Source: Halorhabdus tiamatea SARL4B | Lineage (GTDB): Archaea; Halobacteriota; Halobacteria; Halobacteriales; Haloarculaceae | Length of the DNA stretch: 64,000 nt | Direction: 5' to 3' | Assembly (NCBI RefSeq): GCF_000470655.1 | Contig: NC_021921.1 | Location: forward strand, 1,922,001 to 1,986,000 | Shown: in pieces, positions 1-8,521 of the stretch | Numbering within the stretch: the stretch's first letter is position 1 | How the letters are laid out: each line of letters starts with the position of its first letter | Made by a program: the position numbers and the translations under genes | The notes under the pieces: model-generated | What the model saw: the letters and a program-made list of their open reading frames with translations, nothing else | What the model was told of the DNA's origin: nothing | The model's database searches: none

Positions 1-556
1 TCGCGTCCGACGGGTAGCGCCCACCAGTCGGGAGCAGTTCCCACTGGTAGCCGAGGAACACGAGCATGACGACGGCGATGACGTAGTACGGAATGGAGTT
101 CATCGTCAGCACGTAGGCGACCAGCCCCGAGTCGATCCTGGTCCCCTCGTACCACGCCATAACAGCCCCGATGACAATGGTCGCCGTGTACCCGAGCAGG
201 AGGCCGTAGACGCTGATGAACACAGACCACGGCATCGCCCGAAAGAGGATGTCGAAGACGTCCGTGTTGTAATAGATGGATTGCCCGAAGTCCTGATGGA
301 GGACGATATCGGAGATGTACCCAATGAAGCCCTCGATAACCCCCGAGTCGGGATTGATCCCCGTCATCTGTTCCGCCTGCCGGGCAATCTTCTGTGGGTC
401 CGGCGGCTGCCCCTGTCCCGTTCGCTGTTGAACCAGTGACGCGATAATCGAGTCCAGTGGACTCCCGGGCATTATCCGGTACAGCGCGTACGTCACAAAT
501 GTTCCGGCGATCAACGTGATAACCGCCTGTGCGATACGATTGATGTAGTAACCCAT
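1..556 (-). CDS. Dipeptide/oligopeptide ABC transporter permease (DppB-like), 3' end beyond the window
   Basis: Inner-membrane permease of a peptide-type ABC importer (binding-protein-dependent transport family). The visible 185 residues start MGYYINRIAQAVITLIAGTF, with a hydrophobic first helix (about residues 8-30), then a large extracytoplasmic loop and the region YNTDVFDILFRAMPWSV followed by two more membrane segments, the usual DppB arrangement. The start ATG is at 554-556. A TATA-like ATATAATAGG lies about 30-40 bases upstream. The binding protein of the same system probably is the gene at 2063-4237, which points the same way, so the two are separated by the oppositely oriented HEAT-repeat gene. 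Substrate could be peptides or, as often in haloarchaea, sugars; the sequence does not decide. Confidence 0.85.
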   Translation of the reverse strand, partial: MGYYINRIAQAVITLIAGTFVTYALYRIMPGSPLDSIIASLVQQRTGQGQPPDPQKIARQAEQMTGINPDSGVIEGFIGYISDIVLHQDFGQSIYYNTDVFDILFRAMPWSVFISVYGLLLGYTATIVIGAVMAWYEGTRIDSGLVAYVLTMNSIPYYVIAVVMLVFLGYQWELLPTGGRYPSDA

Positions 557-577
557 ACTATGGACGTATATGGTGAA

Positions 578-600
578 TTCGTCCTATTATATTTTCCGTC
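578..600 (-). promoter_or_regulatory. TATA-like promoter of the ABC permease gene
   Basis: On the minus strand the AT-rich stretch ATATAATAGG (around 584-593) lies roughly 30-40 bases before the permease ATG at 556. The position fits an archaeal TATA box with a short leader and implies that the permease has its own promoter rather than depending on read-through from the binding-protein gene. Confidence 0.4.
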
Positions 601-741
601 ATCGAATCCCTTTTACTGTGTCCAATTCGTACCAAATATTAAACCACTCTGAGTTATATGACGTACGTTTCCTGGCGGAGATCCTCGATGCGACGATACG
701 AGCGACACCGTTTTTCGGGTGGCCGTCCCAACTCGGTAGTG

Positions 742-1884
742 ATGACCGATGATCCACGCGAGCGGGCGACAGCGTTGCTACGGGAGGCCCGTGCGGATCC
801 GGACCCTGACGACGCCCCGGCGTTCGACGAACTGCTCTCGGCCGACGACCCGACGCTCCGTCGCAACGGCCTCGACGGGCTAGCGATCCTCGGGGGTCGG
901 GATCCGTCGTTGCTCACCGATCGCGTGGACCGGTTCGCGGAACTCTTATCGGACCCTGACCGCGAAGTGCGGGCCGGCGCGAGTGCGCTCTACGCGAACT
1001 CGCTGTCGGGGGACGCGGTGCTCGAAGCAGCCGACGCCCTCGCCGAGTGTCTCACTGATTCGTACTCGATCGTGCGGTGGAACGCGCTGGAGGGACTCCT
1101 CGCGGCCGCCCGGACCGATCCCGCCGCGTGTACGGACTTCGTCGACGATGTCCTGGCGTTTCTCGATGCCGACGCCGACCACGTCCGTGCTCACGCCGTC
1201 CAGTTTCTCGCGGTCGTCTCGACTGCCCATCCCGAGGCCGTCCTGCCGGCGACCGACCGTCTCCTCGATGTCTTGCTTTCGAGCGAGGACATCGACGTTC
1301 CGATCGACGCGACGGTCCGTCGGCGGGCACCCGACTCGGGTTCTCGCGTCGACGACATGGCCGACGAAGGCCGCAAACGCATCCGTGACACTCGACAGGC
1401 TGCCGGCCACGCGATCTACGAGGTCGCGAGGGGTGACCCGGACGCCGTCCGACCAACCGTCGACGACCTCCTTGAGTTGCTCGATGACCCGGACCCGCAG
1501 ATTCGCGTCGTGGCCCTCGATGTCCTCGTCGCGCTTGCGGAGGACGATCCCGAACCGCTCACCGAGTACACCGAGCAGATCGCCACTTGCCTCGACGACG
1601 ACGCCGCGATGGTCCGGGCCAGCGCGTCTCAGGCCCTTACAGCAGTCAGTCCCGCAGCCCCGGACGACGTCGCTGGGGCCGCCTTCGAATCCGTCGACCG
1701 GATCGCGCCACTACTCGAAGACGACGACCCGGCTGTCCGGGCGAGCGCCGCGTCGCTGCTCGCACTCGCGGCAGAGCGCGATCCCGATGCCGTCGCCGGT
1801 CTCTGGGACCGACTCGAGGGCCTCCGATCGGACGACGCCGCGTTCGTCCGGGAGGCCGCCGCCGACGCACTCGACCAGCGCTGA
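742..1884 (+). CDS. HEAT-repeat protein
   Basis: 380-residue acidic protein made of degenerate helical HEAT/PBS-lyase-like repeats. Motifs of the form DPDxxVRxxAxxxL recur along the whole chain (for example near LLSDPDREVRAGASALY, LLDDPDPQIRVVALDVL and LLEDDDPAVRASAASLL). No signal peptide or membrane segment is visible, so it is probably a cytoplasmic protein-binding scaffold. I chose ATG 742 (MTDDPRERA) because the longer open frame from 658 adds a basic, atypical extension that overlaps the promoter region. It lies between and opposite to the two ABC-transporter genes, and its partner cannot be told. Confidence 0.8.
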   Translation: MTDDPRERATALLREARADPDPDDAPAFDELLSADDPTLRRNGLDGLAILGGRDPSLLTDRVDRFAELLSDPDREVRAGASALYANSLSGDAVLEAADALAECLTDSYSIVRWNALEGLLAAARTDPAACTDFVDDVLAFLDADADHVRAHAVQFLAVVSTAHPEAVLPATDRLLDVLLSSEDIDVPIDATVRRRAPDSGSRVDDMADEGRKRIRDTRQAAGHAIYEVARGDPDAVRPTVDDLLELLDDPDPQIRVVALDVLVALAEDDPEPLTEYTEQIATCLDDDAAMVRASASQALTAVSPAAPDDVAGAAFESVDRIAPLLEDDDPAVRASAASLLALAAERDPDAVAGLWDRLEGLRSDDAAFVREAAADALDQR

Positions 1885-2062
1885 TCGATCTTCTCGCGGT
1901 GGTCCGGTGTTCGTGGCTGGTGGGCGCTGTCTGTCTGCTGTACGCGATTCGAGTATCGCCGTGGCTCGGGGGTCGAACTTAGAGGAACTGAGACGAAAAA
2001 ACCGCGTTCGAAATCAGCCGATTACCGTCGGCCGCGACGACCTGTCGTTCAGGCGCGTGCGT

Positions 2063-4237
2063 CTACGAGCGGTGATCCGCGGGCGGGTCGGGGTAGCTCT
2101 CGTCGTACTTGAGCTGGGGCATGCCGGCGATGACGCTGTAGTTGCGCGAGCCGTATTCCTTGGTCGAGCCCCAGATTTCGTGGTCCGCCGGCGGGAAGTT
2201 GAAGTCCTTGACGTTGCCGTAGACGCCGTTGTAGTACGAGTGGAACACGAAGTTCGGGAGGTAGTAGTTGAAGTACCTCGCCGGGACTCGTGCGCGCTCG
2301 CGGACCTGATCGATACTGACCCCCGGCTCACGAAGGCCCTCGGTGACGTCCAGCATGTCGTAGGTCTCCGCACCGCCCGGGATGCTGTCGGGCACCTTGT
2401 AGGCACCCTCCGGGGCCTCGATCGAGCCGACTTCCGAGGGGAGCGGGACGTTCTCGACCGGCCGCCCCAGACCGTCGACCTCGTCGTCGTCTCCCAGCTC
2501 GAAGTACGGGGACGTGTTTGGACTGCCCGAGAGCATCGGGTTCGACCACCACGCGCCGTTGTCGTTGTAGGCGCCAGTGATCGTCTGGAAGTTCGCCCAC
2601 TGCAGCCCGATGTCGTAGTCGTAGTCCGGCGGCTCGAGTCGCGAGGTGTAGGTGTCCCAGGCGTTGCCGTCCAGCGTCACGCCAAGACCGAAGTCCTCTA
2701 AGTTCGCCATCACGGTCTGGACGCCGCCGATCCAGGCGGCCTCGCCGGAGTTGAACGTCAGATCCCAGTCCGGGCTGTCGCCGTCCGGACCGACCCACGA
2801 ACCGCCCTGCTTCTCGTAGCCCGCCTTGCGCATCCATTCGGCGGCGAGTTCCTGGTCGGCCTCGATCGGGTAGGTGTACATCTGATCGAGGAAGTCCTGG
2901 GAGAAGTTCCCTTCGGCGACGGACTCGAGTACGCCGATGTGGTGGGGGTTGGCTTCCGAGACTTCGGGCCCCCAGCCGTTGGCCCCGACCTGGTTCCAGT
3001 CGATCGCGGCGACTGCTGCACGCCGGACCCACAGGCGACCGAGGTGTTTGTTGTTGAAGTTGAAGATCAGGTTGTCCCCACCGATCTGGAGCCACCGGGC
3101 GATCTCCTGGGTGTAGTCCGGAACGGCGTTCCGGTTGACGTTCCCCGTGTCCATCGGTAGGACGCCGTTCTCGAGGTCGACCAGACCACGTGCCCGCATG
3201 ACCTGTGCACGGTCCTCGGTCGCAAACCGGATGCGGAGCTTGGGGACATCGATGTGGTTGTTGGGGTGGTTATCACGGAGGTGCAACAGGGCGTCGGTCC
3301 CGGAGACGTCGTCCCCGGATTCGAGCTTGTACGGGCCACCGCCCCAGCCCTCGTTGGCTAACCGCGGCATGGAGATGCGGTCGCCGTTGAGGTCGTCGGT
3401 GATGGTGGTCGTCTCGTCGGTGTTGGCCGCGTCCGCGTATCGCTCGGCGTACGGTGTCGTGTACCCCGGGTGTTCCGGCATGGCCTCGGTCTGGGCGATG
3501 CCCTCGACCGTATCGGTCTCCATGACGTAGGCGTTGGTGCCGTTGTCCGGCAACTCGGACTCGCCGCTGGGCGCGTTGGAGTTGCGCGGCGTCAGGCGCC
3601 GCGTGCCATCTTCGTACCAGAAGTGATGGCGGTACTGCTCGACGGCCTCGGACTTGAACGACTCGTCCGCGTTGAAGATCAGCCCGTCGTAGCCGTAGTA
3701 CACGTAGTCGTGCTCGACTCGTGCCTCGGCGTCGATGGGCGTCTCCTCGTCCCAGTAGTACATGTCCTGATTGTAGGTGTTGTACATGTCATACGGCGGC
3801 TCCGCCGTATAGTCCGTGATAAACGCCGGGATGGAGACCTCCTCGACGCCGTCGACGTGGGGCATCGAGTAGGTGTGGCCATCGATGATGATGTTGAGCC
3901 CCTGGGTGCGGGCCGAGGAGAGCTCCGTCATCCAGTTTTTCCCGGTAGAACGGTCCCCCGTTTGCCAGGTGGACATGTCGGCCTGCTCGGGAACGTTGTT
4001 GTCGACGACCGTGAACTCGTCGGTGACCGGCTGTTGGCCCCCGCCGTTCTCGGTCCCGTTCCCGGTCCCGTTTTCGTCACCGTTCCCGGTTCCGTTCTCG
4101 TCACCATTCCCCGATGGTTCAGTCGTGTCGTCCCCGTCGCCCGTACAGCCAGCAGCCCCCGCGACGCTGGCCGCGACGATCGCCTGAACGTATTGTCGCC
4201 TGGACAGTTCATCCAGCGGATTCTTGGGTCTCCGCAT
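2063..4237 (-). CDS. ABC transporter substrate-binding lipoprotein (family 5, DppA/OppA-like)
   Basis: 724-residue extracytoplasmic solute-binding protein of the peptide/nickel/oligopeptide class (SBP_bac_5). It has a Tat signal with the twin arginines at 13-14 (SRRQYV) and a lipobox ending at Cys31 (AAGC), so it is exported folded and lipid-anchored. A 40-residue Gly/Asn/Glu-rich linker (repeating GNGDENGT) follows, typical of haloarchaeal lipoproteins. The rest is long for the family, as is common in haloarchaea. It should feed the permease at 1-556. The alternative is a sugar-oligomer binder, since haloarchaeal family-5 proteins are often mis-assigned to peptides. Confidence 0.85.
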   Translation of the reverse strand: MRRPKNPLDELSRRQYVQAIVAASVAGAAGCTGDGDDTTEPSGNGDENGTGNGDENGTGNGTENGGGQQPVTDEFTVVDNNVPEQADMSTWQTGDRSTGKNWMTELSSARTQGLNIIIDGHTYSMPHVDGVEEVSIPAFITDYTAEPPYDMYNTYNQDMYYWDEETPIDAEARVEHDYVYYGYDGLIFNADESFKSEAVEQYRHHFWYEDGTRRLTPRNSNAPSGESELPDNGTNAYVMETDTVEGIAQTEAMPEHPGYTTPYAERYADAANTDETTTITDDLNGDRISMPRLANEGWGGGPYKLESGDDVSGTDALLHLRDNHPNNHIDVPKLRIRFATEDRAQVMRARGLVDLENGVLPMDTGNVNRNAVPDYTQEIARWLQIGGDNLIFNFNNKHLGRLWVRRAAVAAIDWNQVGANGWGPEVSEANPHHIGVLESVAEGNFSQDFLDQMYTYPIEADQELAAEWMRKAGYEKQGGSWVGPDGDSPDWDLTFNSGEAAWIGGVQTVMANLEDFGLGVTLDGNAWDTYTSRLEPPDYDYDIGLQWANFQTITGAYNDNGAWWSNPMLSGSPNTSPYFELGDDDEVDGLGRPVENVPLPSEVGSIEAPEGAYKVPDSIPGGAETYDMLDVTEGLREPGVSIDQVRERARVPARYFNYYLPNFVFHSYYNGVYGNVKDFNFPPADHEIWGSTKEYGSRNYSVIAGMPQLKYDESYPDPPADHRS

Positions 4238-4556
4238 GATACGTTATTCTCCATCAGACATTAATAAAGCTTTCCATTATAATTTCGGTCCGATACTGTG
4301 CTAACGAAACTATGCGGCGACGCGATGCCGGCCGAACGTCCCAACGCCAATGCCTCGTTCGTGATTCCCGACGTTAGCGGGTTTCGCCGACAGTCCCTCG
4401 CTGAAGTACGTTTCAGACTGATGGATGATTGTCGTACTCTTTCTTCGTCTTTCTCCGTGTGGCACATTCAGAGCAAAGGAAACACTTTTTCACTCGACGC
4501 CGGGAGGTGTTAGATATGCGACCCCGTCAGAATGAGCGCGAGTGGGGGACTCCGGC
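4238..4556. other. Intergenic region without a supported gene
   Basis: Divergent spacer between the binding-protein gene and the small membrane-protein gene. It holds the TATA box described separately and moderately AT-rich sequence. The short open frames on both strands (4261-4467, 4298-4513) have no recognisable composition and mirror one another, so I see no gene. Confidence 0.5.
4258..4272 (-). promoter_or_regulatory. TATA box of the binding-protein gene
   Basis: The minus strand reads CTTTATTAATG about 25-33 bases before the ATG at 4237, the spacing expected for a leaderless or very short-leader haloarchaeal transcript. Confidence 0.5.
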
Positions 4557-4784
4557 ATGAGCGACGAGCCGTCGATGTTCATGGTGGAAATCTGTGATCG
4601 ACGCATGCAGTTCTTCTATATCTTCGCGTTCTCGCTTTTCTTCCTGTTGCTCACCATTCCGTACCTGTTCGTGATCGATCCGAACTCGGCGCTGTACGTC
4701 GTCTCTACGCTTAATGCCGTCGGTCTGGGCATCTTTGCGCTGTTGAGTGGCCTCGCGATCTTCTACTGCAAACGGAACTTCTAG
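4557..4784 (+). CDS. Small two-helix membrane protein of unknown function
   Basis: 75 residues with two hydrophobic segments (about 16-40, FFYIFAFSLFFLLLTIPYLFV, and 48-70, VVSTLNAVGLGIFALLSGLAIFY). It ends in a short basic tail CKRNF. ATG 4557 (MSDEPSMFM) is preferred over GTG 4542 because a GGGGA stretch sits at ribosome-binding distance upstream. It looks like the many small haloarchaeal membrane proteins. No family recognised. Confidence 0.6.
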   Translation: MSDEPSMFMVEICDRRMQFFYIFAFSLFFLLLTIPYLFVIDPNSALYVVSTLNAVGLGIFALLSGLAIFYCKRNF

Positions 4785-4813
4785 GGCTTCCTGACTCGCC
4801 CCGTTCGATTGCG

Positions 4814-4930
4814 TTACTGTTCTGGATAGCGCTCGGATTCCGGCACCTCGTACGCGGTGATCTCCGCGTACCGATCACCGAAATCCTTGGTGACATCGAC
4901 GAGCACCTGTGCATCTTCACCGCCGCCCAT
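4814..4930 (-). CDS. 38-residue acidic small protein, unknown function
   Basis: Reads MGGGEDAQVLVDVTKDF followed by GDRYAEITAYEVPESERYPEQ. It is acidic, has no membrane segment and shows the codon bias of neighbouring genes (third position mostly G/C). It resembles a class of short haloarchaeal soluble proteins containing a V-D-V-T-x-D-F-G-D-R-Y block, but I cannot name a family. It lies convergent to the gene before it and divergent from the reductase gene at 5218, with the palindrome 5000-5079 in between. Confidence 0.5.
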   Translation of the reverse strand: MGGGEDAQVLVDVTKDFGDRYAEITAYEVPESERYPEQ

Positions 4931-4999
4931 GTCCGTTGTTATTCACCACAACAGTTTATGCGTTGTCATCCTCACGATACGGCCACGGTCCCGGGAGTC

Positions 5000-5079
5000 A
5001 TACTGCCGGCTGTAAGTTCGTAACGATATTCGCCACACCGGGGTGGCGAATTCCGTCAGTCTGTTACAGCCGGCAGTAT
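5000..5079. repeat. 80-base nested palindrome (cruciform-capable)
   Basis: A perfect 16-base inverted repeat (ATACTGCCGGCTGTAA at 5000-5015, its complement at 5064-5079) encloses a second perfect 9-base inverted repeat (ATTCGCCAC 5028-5036, GTGGCGAAT 5043-5051) with six bases at the centre. The two arms between them are both exactly 12 bases long but unpaired. The strict symmetry is unlike a simple terminator and suggests a palindromic intergenic element or a two-site operator upstream of the gene at 5218. Confidence 0.7.
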
Positions 5080-5217
5080 CAGTGGGCGTCAACCCAGATC
5101 CAGTCCGTTGAGTAGACGACGAGAAGACCACAGTTCGCCATCCGAAAACCGTTCGTTCGTCCCCGGTCGGCGGAAACCGGTACGGACACTTTTGTCATCT
5201 GGAGCCGATATCGGCGT

Positions 5218-6255
5218 ATGGCCGTCCTCATCTACGGCGCGTACGGCTACTCGGGCGAACTCGTCGCCCGGGAGGCAGCCGACCGCGATCTCGACGTCGT
5301 CCTCGCCGGGCGCAACGGGACGAAGACGCGCGGGCTCGCGATCCAGCTCGGCGTCGACGCCCGCGTGTTTCCCGTCGAGGAGGCCGAACGCCATCTCGAC
5401 GGCGTCGACGTGGTCCTCAACTGCGCGGGCCCATTCGTCGAGACGGCCGAGGCGATGGCCGAGGCCTGTCTGGCGACTGGAACGCACTACCTCGACATCA
5501 CAGGGGAGATCGCCGTCTTCGAATCACTGGTCGAACGCGACCGGGAGGCCGAAGACGCCGACGTCTGTCTCCTCCCGGGCGTGGGCTTCGACGTCGTCCC
5601 GACGGACTGTCTGGCCGCCCACCTCCACGACAGACTGCCGACTGGGACACACCTCCGTCTCGGGATCGACACGCCGGGGTCGGTCTCCGGCGGGACACTG
5701 GCGACCGCCCTCGAACAGGCCGGGGCGGGCGGCATGGGTCGGCGGGACGGGCGACTACGGCCGGAAGCACCGGGAGCGAAGACCCGAACGATCGACTTCG
5801 GAAGCGGGCCAGAACACGCCGTCAGCGCGCCGATGGGCGACGTCTCGACGGCCTACTACACGACCGGCATCGAGAACGTCGAGGTGTATCTGAGCGCGCC
5901 GGAGTACACCGAGCACCTACTGAGAGCGAGTGGCTACGTCACACCGCTGCTGGCCGTCCCTGGCGTCAAGAACGGGTTGCAGGCACTCGTGCGTGCGCTC
6001 GTGAGCGGACCATCCGCGGACGCGAGAGAACGTGAACGGGTCAGACTCTGGGGAGAGGCGACCGACGGCGAGACGACCGTCACGTCACGACTCGAGACGC
6101 CCGAAACGTATGCGCTGACGGTCGATGCGGCGACGACGGCCCTCGAACGGATCGAGGCGGGTGCCGACATCACTGGCTACCAGACGCCAGCGACGGCGTT
6201 CGGTCCCGAATACGTCCTCGAACTCGACGGCGTCGACGGGTTTCTCGACGAGTGA
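5218..6255 (+). CDS. Saccharopine-dehydrogenase-like NAD(P)-dependent oxidoreductase (trans-acting enoyl-reductase type)
   Basis: 345 residues with an N-terminal Rossmann fold (MAVLIYGAYGYSGELVAREA, glycine-rich loop GAYGYSG at about 7-13) followed by the VVLNCAGPFVETAEAMAEACL block that marks the saccharopine dehydrogenase/enoyl-reductase superfamily. These enzymes reduce small carbonyl or enoyl substrates with NAD(P)H, but lysine metabolism is not implied by the family name. No membrane segments. It is a single gene and its substrate cannot be inferred from neighbours. Confidence 0.75.
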   Translation: MAVLIYGAYGYSGELVAREAADRDLDVVLAGRNGTKTRGLAIQLGVDARVFPVEEAERHLDGVDVVLNCAGPFVETAEAMAEACLATGTHYLDITGEIAVFESLVERDREAEDADVCLLPGVGFDVVPTDCLAAHLHDRLPTGTHLRLGIDTPGSVSGGTLATALEQAGAGGMGRRDGRLRPEAPGAKTRTIDFGSGPEHAVSAPMGDVSTAYYTTGIENVEVYLSAPEYTEHLLRASGYVTPLLAVPGVKNGLQALVRALVSGPSADARERERVRLWGEATDGETTVTSRLETPETYALTVDAATTALERIEAGADITGYQTPATAFGPEYVLELDGVDGFLDE

Positions 6256-6324
6256 ATGCTCGATCTGGATTAGCCGTAGTCGCATCGAAAACTGAACGTA
6301 AATCTATCCCTACAGCTGTTCGCT

Positions 6325-6355
6325 AACCAAAATATTGTTCAGAATATTTTAGTTA
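6325..6355. promoter_or_regulatory. AT-rich palindrome upstream of uvrB
   Basis: TAAC-c-AAAATATT, a six-base spacer, then AATATTTT-a-GTTA forms a near-perfect inverted repeat in otherwise GC-rich DNA, about 65 bases before the uvrB start. It could be an operator or a terminator of the preceding gene. The long AT-rich arms without a poly-T tail favour a protein-binding site. Confidence 0.4.
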
Positions 6356-6417
6356 CGTTGCTTTTACACCCAGTAACGAAGAGACGAGCTACCAGCTGAA
6401 TCGAGCGAGGCCATCAA

Positions 6418-8511
6418 GTGTCTCAAGCGACTACGACAGACACGATGAGCGACACCGGCGGCCCCCTTTCGCCCGACCGCCCCGACGCCGAGAGCGAGTT
6501 CCGTGTCGACGCGCCGTTCGATCCCGCGGGCGACCAGCCCGACGCCATCGCGCAACTCGCCGAGGGCTATCGCTCGGGCATGGACGAACAGACCCTCCTC
6601 GGAGTGACGGGGTCAGGCAAGACCAACACCGTCTCGTGGGTGCTCGAAGAGATCCAGCAGCCGACGCTGGTCATCGCCCACAACAAGACCCTCGCCGCCC
6701 AGCTCTACGAGGAGTTTCGGGAGCTGTTCCCCGACAACGCCGTCGAGTACTTCGTCTCCTACTACGACTACTACCAGCCCGAGGCCTACGTCGAACAGAC
6801 CGACAAGTACATCGAGAAGGACGCCTCGATCAACGACGAGATCGACCGCCTTCGGCACTCTGCAACGCGATCCCTCCTAACTCGCGAGGACGTGATCGTG
6901 GTCGCCAGCGTCTCGGCAATCTACGGGCTCGGTGACCCCGCCAACTACGTCGACATGTCCCTCCGCCTCGAAGTCGGCCAGGAGATCGACCGCGACGAGT
7001 TACTGGGCCGGCTCGTCGATCTGAACTACGAGCGCAACGACGTCGACTTCACCCACGGCACCTTCCGCGTTCGCGGGGACACCGTCGAGATCTACCCGAT
7101 GTACGGCCGTTACGCGCTCCGGGTGGAGTTCTGGGGCGAGGAGATCGACCGCATCTCGAAGCTCGACCCCCTGGAGGGCGAACTCAAGAGCGAGGAGCCT
7201 GCCGCGCTGATCCACCCCGCCGAGCACTACTCGATCCCCGAGCAGCGCCTGGAAGATGCCATCGCGGAAATCGAGGAATTGATGGACCGACGCGTCGACT
7301 ACTTCGAGCGCCAGGGCGACCTCGTGGCCGCCCAGCGCATCGAGGAGCGGACGACCTTCGACCTGGAGATGTTAGCGGAGACCGGCTACTGCTCTGGCAT
7401 CGAGAACTACTCCGTCCACCTCTCCGATCGAGAGTCGGGCGAAGCCCCCTACACACTGCTGGATTACTTCCCCGAGGACTTCCTGACGGTCGTCGACGAG
7501 TCCCACCAGACGATCCCACAGATCCGCGGGCAGTACGCGGGCGATAAGTCCCGGAAGGACTCGCTGGTCGAGAACGGCTTTCGCCTCCCGACGGCCTACG
7601 ACAACCGCCCGCTGACCTTCGAGGAGTTCGAGGAGAAAACGGACCAGACGCTGTACGTCTCGGCGACGCCGGGCGACTACGAGCGCGAGCAGAGTGATCA
7701 GGTGGTCGAGCAGATCGTCCGTCCGACCTATCTCGTCGATCCCGAGATCGAGGTCAGCCCCGCCGAATCGCAGGTCGACGACCTGATGGATCGCCTCGAT
7801 TCCCTGCCCGACGACGAGCGGGCGCTGGTGACGACCCTGACCAAGCGTATGGCCGAGGACCTCACCGAGTACCTCGAGGAGGCGGGCGTCGCCGTCGAGT
7901 ACATGCACGACGAGACCGACACCCTGGAGCGCCACGAACTCGTCCGGGGATTGCGAGCCGGGGAGTTCGACGTGCTCGTCGGGATCAACCTCCTCCGTGA
8001 GGGCCTTGACATCCCGGAAGTGAGTCTCGTCGCCATCCTCGACGCCGACCAGGAGGGATTCCTCCGGAGCGAGACGACGCTGGTCCAGACGATGGGTCGG
8101 GCCGCCCGGAACGTCAACGGCAAGGTCGTCCTCTACGCCGACGATCCCAGCGATGCGATGGAGTCGGCCATCGCAGAAACGAAGCGGCGGCGGCGGATCC
8201 AGCGGGAGTACAACGCCGAACACGGTCACGAACCCACCACCATCGAGAAGGCCATCGGTGAGACGAACCTGCCGGGAAGCAAGACCGAGACGGGCGGGTC
8301 GGCGACGGCCGATCCCGCGGACGAGGAGGCCGCGGCCCGGCTGATCGAAGAGCTGGAGGAGCGCATGGGTGAGGCGGCGGACAACCTGGAGTTCGAACTC
8401 GCGGCGGACATCCGCGATCGTATCCGGGAGCTACGCGAGGAGTACGATCTGGACGGGCCGGACGGCCCGGGCGCGGACGGCGTCCCGGCTCCCGGCCCCG
8501 GTGAGTCCTGA
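6418..8511 (+). CDS. uvrB: Excinuclease ABC subunit B (UvrB)
   Basis: Damage-verifying helicase-like subunit of nucleotide excision repair; it is loaded by UvrA and presents the lesion to UvrC. About 697 residues, the normal UvrB length. It shows the Walker A motif GVTGSGKT (about 61-68), the DNA-probing beta-hairpin region with [11 protein letters not shown], motif II VDESHQT, the helicase motifs toward MGRAARN, and a C-terminal UVR coiled-coil domain ([18 protein letters not shown]) that binds UvrC. Start GTG 6418 or ATG 6445 are both possible. It is convergent with the next gene, with 10 bases between stops. Confidence 0.97.
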   Translation: MSQATTTDTMSDTGGPLSPDRPDAESEFRVDAPFDPAGDQPDAIAQLAEGYRSGMDEQTLLGVTGSGKTNTVSWVLEEIQQPTLVIAHNKTLAAQLYEEFRELFPDNAVEYFVSYYDYYQPEAYVEQTDKYIEKDASINDEIDRLRHSATRSLLTREDVIVVASVSAIYGLGDPANYVDMSLRLEVGQEIDRDELLGRLVDLNYERNDVDFTHGTFRVRGDTVEIYPMYGRYALRVEFWGEEIDRISKLDPLEGELKSEEPAALIHPAEHYSIPEQRLEDAIAEIEELMDRRVDYFERQGDLVAAQRIEERTTFDLEMLAETGYCSGIENYSVHLSDRESGEAPYTLLDYFPEDFLTVVDESHQTIPQIRGQYAGDKSRKDSLVENGFRLPTAYDNRPLTFEEFEEKTDQTLYVSATPGDYEREQSDQVVEQIVRPTYLVDPEIEVSPAESQVDDLMDRLDSLPDDERALVTTLTKRMAEDLTEYLEEAGVAVEYMHDETDTLERHELVRGLRAGEFDVLVGINLLREGLDIPEVSLVAILDADQEGFLRSETTLVQTMGRAARNVNGKVVLYADDPSDAMESAIAETKRRRRIQREYNAEHGHEPTTIEKAIGETNLPGSKTETGGSATADPADEEAAARLIEELEERMGEAADNLEFELAADIRDRIRELREEYDLDGPDGPGADGVPAPGPGES

Positions 8512-8521
8512 GCGAGTCGCC

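Noticed and set aside
983-2701. 572-residue plus-strand open frame
   Set aside because: It runs across the HEAT gene in another frame and then against the binding-protein gene; serine/arginine-rich composition marks it as a GC-rich shadow.
4909-5131. Open frames on both strands over the palindrome (68 and 62 residues)
   Set aside because: They exist because the palindrome lacks stops in both directions; no coding composition.
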